Below are positions 39,863-46,894 of a DNA stretch of 46,894 nt, one piece after another. The position numbers were made by a program, and so were the translations under genes. A model generated the notes under the pieces. It searched no databases. It saw only the letters and a program-made list of their open reading frames with translations, and was not told the origin of the DNA. The number at the start of each line of letters is the position of its first letter. The first letter of the stretch is position 1. The stretch covers positions 1-46,894 of the forward strand of contig JAGBDL010000153.1 of assembly GCA_017937505.1 (NCBI GenBank), in the 5' to 3' direction. The stretch comes from Clostridia bacterium. Its GTDB lineage: Bacteria; Bacillota; Clostridia; Christensenellales; Aristaeellaceae.

Positions 39863-40417
39863 GTGTTTGATGTGCATGCCACAGAAGAGGAAGATAAGCT
39901 CGTGCTCTTGTGCGCGCTTGACCGGCTGGGCGGCTGCACGGAAGAACAGCTGCTGCGGTTTGTGGTGGAGACCGGGCTGCAGAGCCAGTTCCAGTTCTTT
40001 CTGGCGCTCTCGGGGCTCAAGGAAGCGGGGCTGGTGCGCCAGTCGCGCCACCTGGAGGGCATGCTGCTGTACCTGACCCCAGAGGGAAGGCAGAGCATGG
40101 AGATGTTTGCCTCGCGCATCCGCGCCTCGCAGCAGGAGAAGCTCAATGAGCATGGCCCGGCCTGGCGCCGGCGCGTGCGCGACGAGCTGTCGACCCCGGC
40201 GCAGTACGCGCCCTCGGGCAACGGCTATGCCGTTACGCTGCGCGCGCTGGAATCGGGCGAGGAAATCTTCTCCATGACGCTGACCGCGGCGACCAAGGCG
40301 CAGGCCAAGCGCTTTTGCGAGCGTTGGCCGAGGCTGGCCCCGAAGCTGTACCAGGAGATCATGGGCGAATTGGGCGAGCTGCCTGCGGAGGAGACGCCGC
40401 GCGGCGAAGAATCATAA
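39863..40417 (+). CDS. DUF4364 family winged-helix-like protein
   Basis: A 184-residue protein with an N-terminal winged-helix-like region (KLVLLCALDRLGGCTEEQLLRFVVE, FFLALSGLKEAGLVRQ, LYLTPEGRQSMEMF) and a C-terminal beta domain (YAVTLRALESGEEIFSMTL), the layout of DUF4364 of Clostridia. It probably binds DNA or acts as an accessory regulator; the target is unknown. The start is GTG 39863 with GGAGGTG 6 bases before. It lies 113 bp after the HPr-like gene without an obvious terminator between, so the two may be co-transcribed. Confidence 0.82.
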   Translation: MFDVHATEEEDKLVLLCALDRLGGCTEEQLLRFVVETGLQSQFQFFLALSGLKEAGLVRQSRHLEGMLLYLTPEGRQSMEMFASRIRASQQEKLNEHGPAWRRRVRDELSTPAQYAPSGNGYAVTLRALESGEEIFSMTLTAATKAQAKRFCERWPRLAPKLYQEIMGELGELPAEETPRGEES

Positions 40418-40430
40418 GCGATACGGCAAG

Positions 40431-40456
40431 GAAGCGGACGGGCGCCGCTTCTTTTT
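40431..40456 (+). terminator. Terminator of the DUF4364 gene
   Basis: GAAGCGG and CCGCTTC with a 7-base loop, followed by TTTTT. Confidence 0.85.
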
Positions 40457-40474
40457 ATATGACGCGTATGGCGC

Positions 40475-40511
40475 GAAAAGAGCCGCTCCGGGGAAGGAAG
40501 CGGCTCTTTTC
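40475..40511. terminator. Second, two-way hairpin
   Basis: GAAAAGAGCCGCT pairs with AGCGGCTCTTTTC, with A-rich and T-rich flanks, so it may terminate in both directions. Confidence 0.7.
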
Positions 40512-40787
40512 ATGTGGAAGGGAAAATAATGAGGAAGGGGAAGAAAAAGGAAGAACTTTGCCTTCGCACGGAGGGGGAAATGGCGAAGGCTGCAAAGGAT
40601 GAATGGGATGTTCAACCTTTGTGGCCTCAGTATACCGCTCAAATGTGACAGGAATATGTTGAAAAAAGTAAAACAATGCGCCCAATCCGGGACGAAACGT
40701 GGCGGCAAGACGCAAATCCTGACGAAACAATTGTTTATTTGGGGCGGTTGTGTTAAACTGACAGAAATGACGGAAGGAGGCGCGCGC
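40512..40787. other. Leader region before the DUF6020 pair
   Basis: About 275 bases with no gene. It contains a stem GCCTTCGC...GCGAAGGC (about 40560-40591) and, near the end, TTGTTT-N16-TTAAAC as a weak promoter candidate, then AAGGAGG for the first DUF6020-like gene. Confidence 0.4.
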
Positions 40788-42374
40788 ATGCAGGGCGGCA
40801 CAGGACGCAAACGCGGAATCATCCTGCTGGGCGGCGTGATGTACGCGCTGATGGCCAGCTTCGGCTGGCAGGCGGAGCACCTGGAGGCAAGCCGTCCGGG
40901 GCGCGCGCTGCTCATCGCGGCGGCGCTGCTGCCGCTTGCCATGGCGGCGCTTGCCCTCCTGCTGCGGTTCAGCGGGCGCAGGGCGCAGGCGGCAAGGGCG
41001 GGCGGCGCCTTTTCCGCGAAAAAGGCGTTCGGGGTCATCCTCGCCTGTTATGTGCCGATGTTCCTCGTGATGCTTCCCGGTTCGTTTGCCTATGACGTCC
41101 CGTTTCAGCTGGAGCAGGTCTTTACCGGGCGCTACTCGACGCACCACCCGCTTTTGCACACACTGCTGCTGGGCGGCTGCGTGAAGCTGGGGCAGGTGCT
41201 GGGCAGCATCAACCTCGGCGCGGCGCTGTACACCGTGCTGCAGATGACCGCCCTGGCGGCGTGCTTTGCGGCGGCCTGCGCGTCGATTGCCCGGCAGAGC
41301 GGCGCGCGCGCGGCCAAATGGAGCGCGGCGTTTTTTGCGGCGTATCCGCTGCACATGATGATGGCCGTGAACGCGACAAAGGACGTGCTCTTTTCCGGGC
41401 TGTTCGCGCTGACGCTGGCGCTTGTGCGCGAGGCGGTCACGGCGGAACGGATGGACGGGCGGCTTGGCGCGGGCGTGGCGTTCGCCGGCGCGGGCATGAT
41501 GCTGCTGCGCAACAATGCGCTGTACGCGGTCGCGGCATGGGTTTTGCTGCTGCTTGTGATGTACAGGCGGCGCGCGCTGAGGGCGGCGGGCGCGGCGCTG
41601 CTGGCCATGGCGCTGTGCGTGACGGCGAACGGCGCGCTGAAGGCGGCGACGCACGCCGCGGAGGGCGACCTGTGCGAGATGCTCTCCTGGCCAATTCAGC
41701 AGCTGGCGCGGGCGCGAAACCTGCACGGCGACGATCTGACGGACGAGGAGCGTGCGGCAATCGACGAGCTGATGCCGGGGGAGAGCTGGGCGCTGTACGA
41801 CCCGACGATCTCCGACCCGGTCAAGTTTGAATTCGATCCGCAGGCGCTCCTGCGCGATGTGGGGAGGTATGTGCGCGTGTATGTCTCGGTCGGCGCAAAG
41901 TGCCCGCAGGCATACCTGGACGCGCTGCTTGATCACACCTATTCGTTCTGGTATCCATACAGTACGTATCGCGTATCGGGTTATTATTTGCAGATGGGGA
42001 TCTCCGATCAGTATTACGAGTGGTGCGATTTTGAGCGGATTTCCGATCAGAGCCTGGCCCCGCGCGTGCGCGCGTCGCTCTCCTGGCGCTTCGGCGCGCA
42101 GGGCGCAATGCAGATTCCGGCGGTGGGCTGGCTGTTCAACATGGGCGCGATCGTGTGGGTCATGCTGTATTTTGTGCTGCGGGAGATGTACCTGGGCCGC
42201 TGGCGCAGCTTTGCGTGCGGCATGCTGCCGGTGCTGCTATGGGGCACGTTCCTGCTGGGGCCGGTGATGGCGGGCCGCTACATCTATCCGTTCGTGTGCA
42301 GTCTGCCGGTGCTGGCCAGCCATGCTCGGAGCGTTCCGGAAGCAGAGGAGAATGAGGATGAAAAGCAGGGATAG
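40788..42374 (+). CDS. DUF6020-like polytopic membrane protein, first of a tandem pair
   Basis: A 528-residue protein with about ten hydrophobic segments. LPGSFAYDVPFQLEQ, STHHPLLHTLLLGGCVKLG, YPLHMMMAVNATKDVLFS and MMLLRNNALYAV resemble the DUF6020/GT-C-like membrane family; the FAYD and HHP motifs sit where GT-C enzymes hold catalytic acids. A soluble part of about 150 residues precedes the last segments. Members are suspected lipid-linked sugar transferases for envelope polymers, which is unproven. ATG 40788 follows AAGGAGG. It overlaps the next paralogue by 17 bp. Confidence 0.75.
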   Translation: MQGGTGRKRGIILLGGVMYALMASFGWQAEHLEASRPGRALLIAAALLPLAMAALALLLRFSGRRAQAARAGGAFSAKKAFGVILACYVPMFLVMLPGSFAYDVPFQLEQVFTGRYSTHHPLLHTLLLGGCVKLGQVLGSINLGAALYTVLQMTALAACFAAACASIARQSGARAAKWSAAFFAAYPLHMMMAVNATKDVLFSGLFALTLALVREAVTAERMDGRLGAGVAFAGAGMMLLRNNALYAVAAWVLLLLVMYRRRALRAAGAALLAMALCVTANGALKAATHAAEGDLCEMLSWPIQQLARARNLHGDDLTDEERAAIDELMPGESWALYDPTISDPVKFEFDPQALLRDVGRYVRVYVSVGAKCPQAYLDALLDHTYSFWYPYSTYRVSGYYLQMGISDQYYEWCDFERISDQSLAPRVRASLSWRFGAQGAMQIPAVGWLFNMGAIVWVMLYFVLREMYLGRWRSFACGMLPVLLWGTFLLGPVMAGRYIYPFVCSLPVLASHARSVPEAEENEDEKQG

Positions 42375-43914
42375 TGTCCGGCATGCGGCGGTGATCGCCG
42401 TGGGCGCAGCAATGTACGCGCTGTTTTTTGCGCTGGGACGGACGATGGAAACACAGGGCACATGCGCGGGCGCAGGACGCCTGCTTCTGCCCGCCTTGCC
42501 CGTCTTTGCCCTGCTGCTGGCGCTTCTGCTGCGGGCAGGGGATATCCGGCTCCGGGGAAGGGCAAAGCCGTTTTCGGCAAAGCGCACGTTCGCGCTGCTG
42601 CTGCTGGTCTATACCGGCTTCTACATCATCGTCTTTCCGGGCACCTTCGCTTACGACACGTTTCATCAGCTTGGCCAGATCAAGAACGGCGCGTACTCGA
42701 TGCACCACCCGCTGCTGCATACGCTGCTGCTGAGGCTGTGTTTGATTCCGTATCGCTTTCTGGGCACCTTTGAGGTTACCGCGGTGCTGTACTGCGTGAC
42801 GCAGATGCTGGTGATGGCCGGACTCTTTACGCTGACCTGCGCGTCCCTTAGCAGAACCTGCGGCGACGGCGCGGCCAGAGCAAGCGCCTGGTTTTTCGCG
42901 CTGTACCCGCTGCACATGTGCTTTGCCTCCCATATGACCAAGGACGTGATCTTTGGCGGCGCGTGTGCGCTGATGCTTGCGCTGGCCGTGGAGGCGGCGG
43001 TGCGGCCTGCGTGCGAAGGACGCAGGCTCGTGCTGCTGACGCTCGCCTCGACGCTGGCGCTCATGATGCGCAAGAACATGCTGTACGCCGTGGCCGTCTG
43101 GCTCGTGCTGCTTTTGCCCGGCCTGCGCAGAAAGCGGGTGCGTCATCTGGCGCTGTGCACGCTGGCGGCGCTCGCGCTGAGCACCGCGGGACAGGCCGTC
43201 CTGAAAACGGCGCTGCATGCCGAGGATGGGGATTTTGGGGAAATGCTCTCCGTCCCGATCCAGCAGGTGTCCCGGGTGAGCGTGAAGGCCTATGACGCGC
43301 TTTCCGCGGAGGAGCTTGCGCTGCTGGATGCGGCGATCATGAATCAGGCGTATCTGAACTACGACCCGTACATTTCCGATGCGGTCAAGGACGGAATGCG
43401 GTCGGAGGTGCTGAGGGAGAATCCACGCGCTTATCTGGAGCTGTATGGGTCGCTGGCCAAGCGGTATCCGCAGGAATACTTCGACGCCCTGATCGAGCTG
43501 ATCAGCCCGTATCTGTACCCCTACGCGCATTATCGGTTCAGCCGGGATTATATCGAGATGCGCTGCAAGGATGAAAATCCTTTTGAACGCTATTACAGTA
43601 CGCCGCTTGAGCAGAACGAGACATTTGCGCCGGTTCGCGAATGGCTGGAGCAGCATGTCTACAGGACAGGCGCGGAGGATATCCCTGTGCTGAACGTCAT
43701 CATGAATCTGGGCGTGATCAGCTGGGCTATGCTGTTCCTGGTGCTGCGCGAGGCGTACCGGGGGGATTGGATGCGCTTTGCGATCGGCCTGCTGCCGGTG
43801 CTGCTGTTTGGCACCTATCTGCTGGGGCCGGTCATGCAGGGCCGCTACATCTATCCGTTCGTGTGCTGCCTGCCGGTGCTGGCCAGCCGCGAACAAACGA
43901 CCAAGGCGCTTTAA
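42358..43914 (+). CDS. DUF6020-like polytopic membrane protein, second of a tandem pair
   Basis: A 518-residue paralogue of the previous protein, with the same motifs in the same order: FPGTFAYDTFHQLGQ, SMHHPLLHTLLLRLC, YPLHMCFASHMTKDVIFG, LMMRKNMLYAV and GPVMQGRYIYPFVCCLPVLAS at the C-terminus. Tandem duplication followed by divergence is clear. ATG 42358 was chosen with GAGGAG upstream; ATG 42352 is an alternative. The 17-bp overlap implies translational coupling, and the two may work as a heteromeric pair. Confidence 0.75.
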   Translation: MKSRDSVRHAAVIAVGAAMYALFFALGRTMETQGTCAGAGRLLLPALPVFALLLALLLRAGDIRLRGRAKPFSAKRTFALLLLVYTGFYIIVFPGTFAYDTFHQLGQIKNGAYSMHHPLLHTLLLRLCLIPYRFLGTFEVTAVLYCVTQMLVMAGLFTLTCASLSRTCGDGAARASAWFFALYPLHMCFASHMTKDVIFGGACALMLALAVEAAVRPACEGRRLVLLTLASTLALMMRKNMLYAVAVWLVLLLPGLRRKRVRHLALCTLAALALSTAGQAVLKTALHAEDGDFGEMLSVPIQQVSRVSVKAYDALSAEELALLDAAIMNQAYLNYDPYISDAVKDGMRSEVLRENPRAYLELYGSLAKRYPQEYFDALIELISPYLYPYAHYRFSRDYIEMRCKDENPFERYYSTPLEQNETFAPVREWLEQHVYRTGAEDIPVLNVIMNLGVISWAMLFLVLREAYRGDWMRFAIGLLPVLLFGTYLLGPVMQGRYIYPFVCCLPVLASREQTTKAL

Positions 43915-43961
43915 ACCGCCGCGAAGCGAAGAAGGCACCCTGGAAAATAGGAGGAGTATAT

Positions 43962-44219
43962 ATGAGACTGGACAAATACCTGAAGGTGTCGCGCATCATC
44001 AAGCGCCGCACGGTGGCCAAGGAGGCGTCCGAGGGCGGGCGCGTGACGATCAACGGCAAGGTGGCCAAGCCCTCGAGCGAGGTGAAGGAGGGCGACGTGC
44101 TGGAGATCCGCTTCGGCGAGAAGATGGCGAAATTCCGCATCCTGCAGGTTGCGGAGACCGTGCGCAAGAACGACGCGGGGCTCATGTACGAGCTGCTTGA
44201 CGGCGAGGAGGACCTGTGA
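43962..44219 (+). CDS. rqcP: S4-domain RNA-binding protein RqcP
   Basis: An 85-residue S4-domain protein: [22 protein letters not shown] and [24 protein letters not shown] cover the RNA-binding fold. It matches RqcP (YabO/Hsp15-like), which aids Rqc2/RqcH in alanine tailing of stalled peptides on 50S subunits. AGGAGGAG precedes ATG 43962. Its stop overlaps the start of ispDF by one base (TGATG). Related heat-shock protein Hsp15 is the alternative name. Confidence 0.9.
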   Translation: MRLDKYLKVSRIIKRRTVAKEASEGGRVTINGKVAKPSSEVKEGDVLEIRFGEKMAKFRILQVAETVRKNDAGLMYELLDGEEDL

Positions 44220-45406
44220 TGAACGCGGCTGTGATCGTTGCGGCGGGCCGCGGCGCCCGCATGGGGCTTGAGCGCAACAAGGTGCTCTATCCGCTGTGCG
44301 GCGAGCCCGTCATCGTGCGCACCGCGCGCGCGTTTTCGGAGAGCGGCCTGTTTGACGGCGGCATCGTCGCCGTCACCGGCGCGTGCGACCTCGATGAAAT
44401 GAAGCGGATGCTTGAGGAAGCGGGCCTTGCGGTGCGCGCGGTCGTCGAGGGCGGCGCGGACAGGCAGGAGAGCGTGTATCGCGGCATTCTGGCCTGCGAC
44501 CCCGCGGCGGACATCATCGCCATTCACGACGGCGCAAGGCCGCTGGTCACGCGCGGGGTCATCGAGCGGACGATCGAGAGCGCGAAGGCGCACGGTAGCG
44601 GCGTGGCGTCCGTGCCGCTCAAGGACACGGTCAAGCGCGTGGACGCATCGGGCTGCGTGGTCGAGACGCCCCGGCGAGACGATCTGCGCGCCGTGCAGAC
44701 GCCGCAGACGTTTGACGCGGCGCTCATCCGAAAGGCGCACGAGCGCTTTCGGGCGGGCGGCGCGGACGGGCAGCGCGCCACGGACGACGCGATGCTCGCC
44801 GAGTGGATGGGCCATACGGTGCACCTGACGGACGGCGACGTGGAGAACATCAAGCTGACCACGCCGGAGGACATGCTGCTCGCCGGGCAGGTGCTCATCC
44901 GCCGCGGCGAGGCGAAAAAGGAGGAAACGACGATGCGCATCGGACACGGCTACGACGTGCACAGGCTGGTGGAGGGCCGCAGGCTGATCCTGTGCGGCGT
45001 GGAGATTCCGCACACGGTGGGCCTGCTGGGCCACAGCGACGCGGATGTGGCTTATCACGCGCTGATGGACGCGCTGCTGGGCGCGGCGGCGATGGGCGAC
45101 ATCGGCCGCCACTTCCCGGACAACGACATGCAGTACAAGGACGCGGACTCCGGGAAGCTGCTCGATCATGTGGTGGCGCTGCTGCGCGAAAAGGGCTATG
45201 TGGTGGGCAACGTGGACGTGACGATCATCGCGCAGAAGCCCAAGCTCAAGGACTACATCGAAGCGATGCGCGAAAACATCGCGGCGCACCTGCGGATCGA
45301 CCTCGACTGCGTGAACGTGAAGGCGACGACGACCGAGAAGCTCGGCTTTGAGGGCGAGTGCCTGGGCATCTCCGCGCACGCCGTGGCCTGCATCGAGCGG
45401 GCGTAA
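44219..45406 (+). CDS. ispDF: Bifunctional IspDF, isoprenoid (MEP) pathway
   Basis: A 395-residue fusion. Residues 1-230 are IspD (2-C-methyl-D-erythritol 4-phosphate cytidylyltransferase): [43 protein letters not shown]. Residues 239-395 are IspF (MECDP synthase): [13 protein letters not shown] with metal-binding Asp/His, [34 protein letters not shown], and [12 protein letters not shown]. The protein would catalyse steps three and five of the pathway. The linker is short and contains an internal ribosome site AAAAAGGAGG 7 bases before the in-frame ATG at 44933, so separate IspF may also be made. It is coupled to rqcP by a 1-base overlap. Confidence 0.96.
   Translation: MNAAVIVAAGRGARMGLERNKVLYPLCGEPVIVRTARAFSESGLFDGGIVAVTGACDLDEMKRMLEEAGLAVRAVVEGGADRQESVYRGILACDPAADIIAIHDGARPLVTRGVIERTIESAKAHGSGVASVPLKDTVKRVDASGCVVETPRRDDLRAVQTPQTFDAALIRKAHERFRAGGADGQRATDDAMLAEWMGHTVHLTDGDVENIKLTTPEDMLLAGQVLIRRGEAKKEETTMRIGHGYDVHRLVEGRRLILCGVEIPHTVGLLGHSDADVAYHALMDALLGAAAMGDIGRHFPDNDMQYKDADSGKLLDHVVALLREKGYVVGNVDVTIIAQKPKLKDYIEAMRENIAAHLRIDLDCVNVKATTTEKLGFEGECLGISAHAVACIERA
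44919..44935 (+). promoter_or_regulatory. Internal ribosome-binding site and start for separate IspF
   Basis: AAAAAGGAGG, then AAACGACG and ATG at 44933, in frame with ispD. The following [11 protein letters not shown] is a standard complete IspF start. Confidence 0.6.
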
Positions 45407-45418
45407 GGGGTACGCATT

Positions 45419-46042
45419 TTGGCAAGACGCAAAAAGAAGCGGCGCAGCCTGCTCCTCCGCCTGGCGGATGGGCTGCTGTCCGCGATCGATTGGATCTGTG
45501 AACGGTTTTCTGCGGCGGTTGTCGCGCTGCTTGCAGGGATCTTCCGGGGAATCGCCTGGCTGCTGCGAGGCCTCTTCCGGGGGCTGCTGGCTGTGGCGCG
45601 GGCGGCGGCCGGCGCGCTGGCCGCCGCGCTCAGAAGGCTGACGGCAGGACGATATGGCGCGCAGCGGTGCCTGCGGCTGGACGGGCCGGAGTTTGAGGCC
45701 TACGTCGCGCTGGTGCTCCGTGACAACGGCTTTAGGCATGTGGCGCTGACCAAGGGCAGCGGCGATCAGGGCGTGGACATCCTGGCCGAGCGAAACGGCA
45801 GGACGTACGCCATCCAGTGCAAGAACTACGAGGGCGCGGTGGGCAACTTCGCCGTGCAGGAGGCCTACGCGGGCGCGCAGTTCTACGGCTGCGACAAGGC
45901 CGCGGTCATCTGCCCGGGAGAGTTTACGCGCGGGGCGAAGGAGCTGGCCGGCTCCACCGGCGTGCTGCTGTGGGACGGACGGAAGCTGAGCCACATGATG
46001 AAAATCAGCGGCAGACGGCCGCACCACCGCAAAACGGCATGA
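45419..46042 (+). CDS. Mrr-type restriction endonuclease-like protein with membrane-like N-terminus
   Basis: A 207-residue protein. Residues 75-190 form an Mrr_cat PDDEXK domain: FEAYVALVLRDNGF, GSGDQGVDILAERNGRTYAIQCKNY (catalytic D-x-x..., Q-x-K) and QFYGCDKAAVICPGEFT. Residues 10-65 have hydrophobic and amphipathic stretches (LLLRLADGLLSAIDWICERF, VVALLAGIFRGIAWLL) that suggest membrane attachment. Such proteins may act on foreign or modified DNA, or in repair. The start is TTG 45419, 12 bp after ispDF; a better start is not seen. It may be co-transcribed with rqcP-ispDF. Confidence 0.8.
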   Translation: MARRKKKRRSLLLRLADGLLSAIDWICERFSAAVVALLAGIFRGIAWLLRGLFRGLLAVARAAAGALAAALRRLTAGRYGAQRCLRLDGPEFEAYVALVLRDNGFRHVALTKGSGDQGVDILAERNGRTYAIQCKNYEGAVGNFAVQEAYAGAQFYGCDKAAVICPGEFTRGAKELAGSTGVLLWDGRKLSHMMKISGRRPHHRKTA

Positions 46043-46131
46043 TGCCGGCTGCATGACCGACAAAACCCTGCAAATTTTGCCGCTTTGCACCCGGAGACAA
46101 TGCCCTGAAAAAGGATTTGCAGCATAAATCC

Positions 46132-46160
46132 TTGACAAAGCCGGCACATTTTAGTATGAT
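46132..46160 (+). promoter_or_regulatory. Promoter of the glycyl-tRNA synthetase T-box transcript
   Basis: TTGACA, 17 bp, TATGAT. The right arm of a hairpin (AAGGATTT / AAATCCTT) ends on the first bases of the -35. Confidence 0.85.
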
Positions 46161-46167
46161 ACTTCTG

Positions 46168-46340
46168 CTGAGCGAAGAGGGGGTTGGCAGCCCGGAGCGA
46201 GGCATCACAGGAGTTGAAAAGTGGGCGCGAGGCTTCGCGTCAACAAGGGTGGAACCGCGGAAGGATGACTTTCGTCCCTTGAATCCATGCGAGGGTGCGG
46301 ATTCGGGACAGCGCCTTTGCGGTTCCTTTCATATTGTCCC
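46168..46340 (+). promoter_or_regulatory. T-box riboswitch, glycine type
   Basis: The T-box core AACAAGGGTGGAACCGCGG is present at 46241-46259. Downstream, GGAACCGC can pair with GCGGTTCC (about 46319-46326), which is followed by TTTCATATT, the terminator that competes with the antiterminator. The stem I region before the core is short (about 75 bases) and includes GGC as a possible glycine specifier near 46200, not proved. It controls the glycyl-tRNA synthetase gene by uncharged tRNA-Gly. Confidence 0.9.
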
Positions 46341-46362
46341 GCAAGAAAAGGAGAGGATTCGG

Positions 46363-46894
46363 ATGGCAGAGATCACCATGGACAAGATCGTGGCGCTGTG
46401 CAAGGGCCGCGGCTTCATCTTCCCGGGCAGCGAAATCTACGGCGGCCTGGCCAACAGCTGGGACTACGGCCCGCTGGGCGTGGAATTCAAGAACAACGTC
46501 AAGAGGGCCTGGTGGAAGAAGTTCGTCCAGGAGAACAAGTACAACGTCGGCCTGGACGCGGCGATCCTGATGAACCGCGAGGTCTGGGTGGCCTCCGGCC
46601 ACGTCGGCGGCTTCAACGACCCGCTGATGGACTGCAAGGCCTGCAAGGCGCGCTTCCGCGCGGACAAGCTGATTGAGGACTACACGAACGGCGCGGAGAC
46701 CGGCGACGGCTGGAGCAACGCCGAGCTGGAGGCGTACATCGCCGATCACGCGGACATCGTCTGCCCGGTGTGCGGCAAGAAGGACTTCACCGGCATCCGC
46801 CAGTTCAACCTGATGTTCAAGACCCACGCGGGCGTGACCGAGAACTCCACCAACGAAATCTACCTGCGCCCGGAGACCGCGCAGGGCATCTTCG
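46363..46894 (+). CDS. glyS: Glycine-tRNA ligase (dimeric, class II), N-terminal part
   Basis: 177 residues to the window end. [25 protein letters not shown] is the characteristic N-terminus of the alpha2-type glycyl-tRNA synthetase (also named glyQS). Motif 2 region [10 protein letters not shown] and [11 protein letters not shown] follow. A zinc-ribbon-like insertion with CKACKARF and CPVCGKKDF is visible. The enzyme charges tRNA-Gly in the cytoplasm. ATG 46363 follows AAAAGGAGAGG. The T-box leader fixes the amino-acid class independently. The rest lies outside. Confidence 0.95.
   Translation, partial: MAEITMDKIVALCKGRGFIFPGSEIYGGLANSWDYGPLGVEFKNNVKRAWWKKFVQENKYNVGLDAAILMNREVWVASGHVGGFNDPLMDCKACKARFRADKLIEDYTNGAETGDGWSNAELEAYIADHADIVCPVCGKKDFTGIRQFNLMFKTHAGVTENSTNEIYLRPETAQGIF

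Overview
This is a GC-rich chromosomal stretch from a Gram-positive anaerobe of the class Clostridia. The evidence is the FMN riboswitch with a RibU transporter, the Prp-processed L27 leader, a glycine T-box ahead of glycyl-tRNA synthetase, a [FeFe]-hydrogenase locus, an IspDF fusion, DUF4364, an LPXTG wall anchor, AGGAGG ribosome sites and sigma-A promoters with 16-18 bp spacers. A gut or host-associated lineage (for example Christensenellales or Oscillospirales) would fit, but the sequence alone does not settle it.

Layout. 1-141: end of an IS3-family (IS150-like) element. 209-9150: housekeeping genes: a P-loop ATPase, a Pro/Thr-repeat surface protein, a small ATPase, threonine synthase, a TIM-barrel isomerase with a YjbR protein, deoC, and rplU-prp-rpmA. 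9436-14214 (minus): an anaerobic redox-sensing locus of two [2Fe-2S] ferredoxins, a PAS-containing sensory [FeFe]-hydrogenase, a PP2C phosphatase and a second, group-B-like hydrogenase. 14464-15841 (minus): an FMN-riboswitch operon (ribU plus a flavin-binding protein). 15876-19771: a GH43 enzyme, a secreted protein, a phosphoribosyltransferase and a MATE pump. 19881-24121: a D-serine catabolic locus (XRE-cupin regulator, D-serine ammonia-lyase, GntP-type permease, RidA); its regulator terminator was split by a structured 233-bp element. 24193-29830: a plant-polysaccharide uptake locus in decay, with a headless GH51, a missing second permease, and a sensor kinase and response regulator reduced to fragments. 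30002-31564: a sortase-anchored Cys-rich protein.

31968-39334 is a composite genomic island at tRNA-Val(GAC). Three copies of the tRNA 3' half mark two tandem insertions. The distal one carries a TetR regulator, a secreted flavoprotein, a YgbA-like protein and scraps of a mobile element. The proximal, AT-richer one carries a DUF488 gene coupled to an unrecognised gene, a SEFIR/TIR-like protein and a tyrosine integrase with probable arm sites beside the tRNA.

39434-46894 is core again: an HPr-like protein, DUF4364, two DUF6020-like membrane proteins, rqcP, ispDF, a membrane-linked Mrr-type nuclease, and a T-box-controlled glycyl-tRNA synthetase that runs off the window. The least explained material is the DUF488 gene pair with the SEFIR/TIR gene, the decayed sugar locus, and the element inside the terminator.
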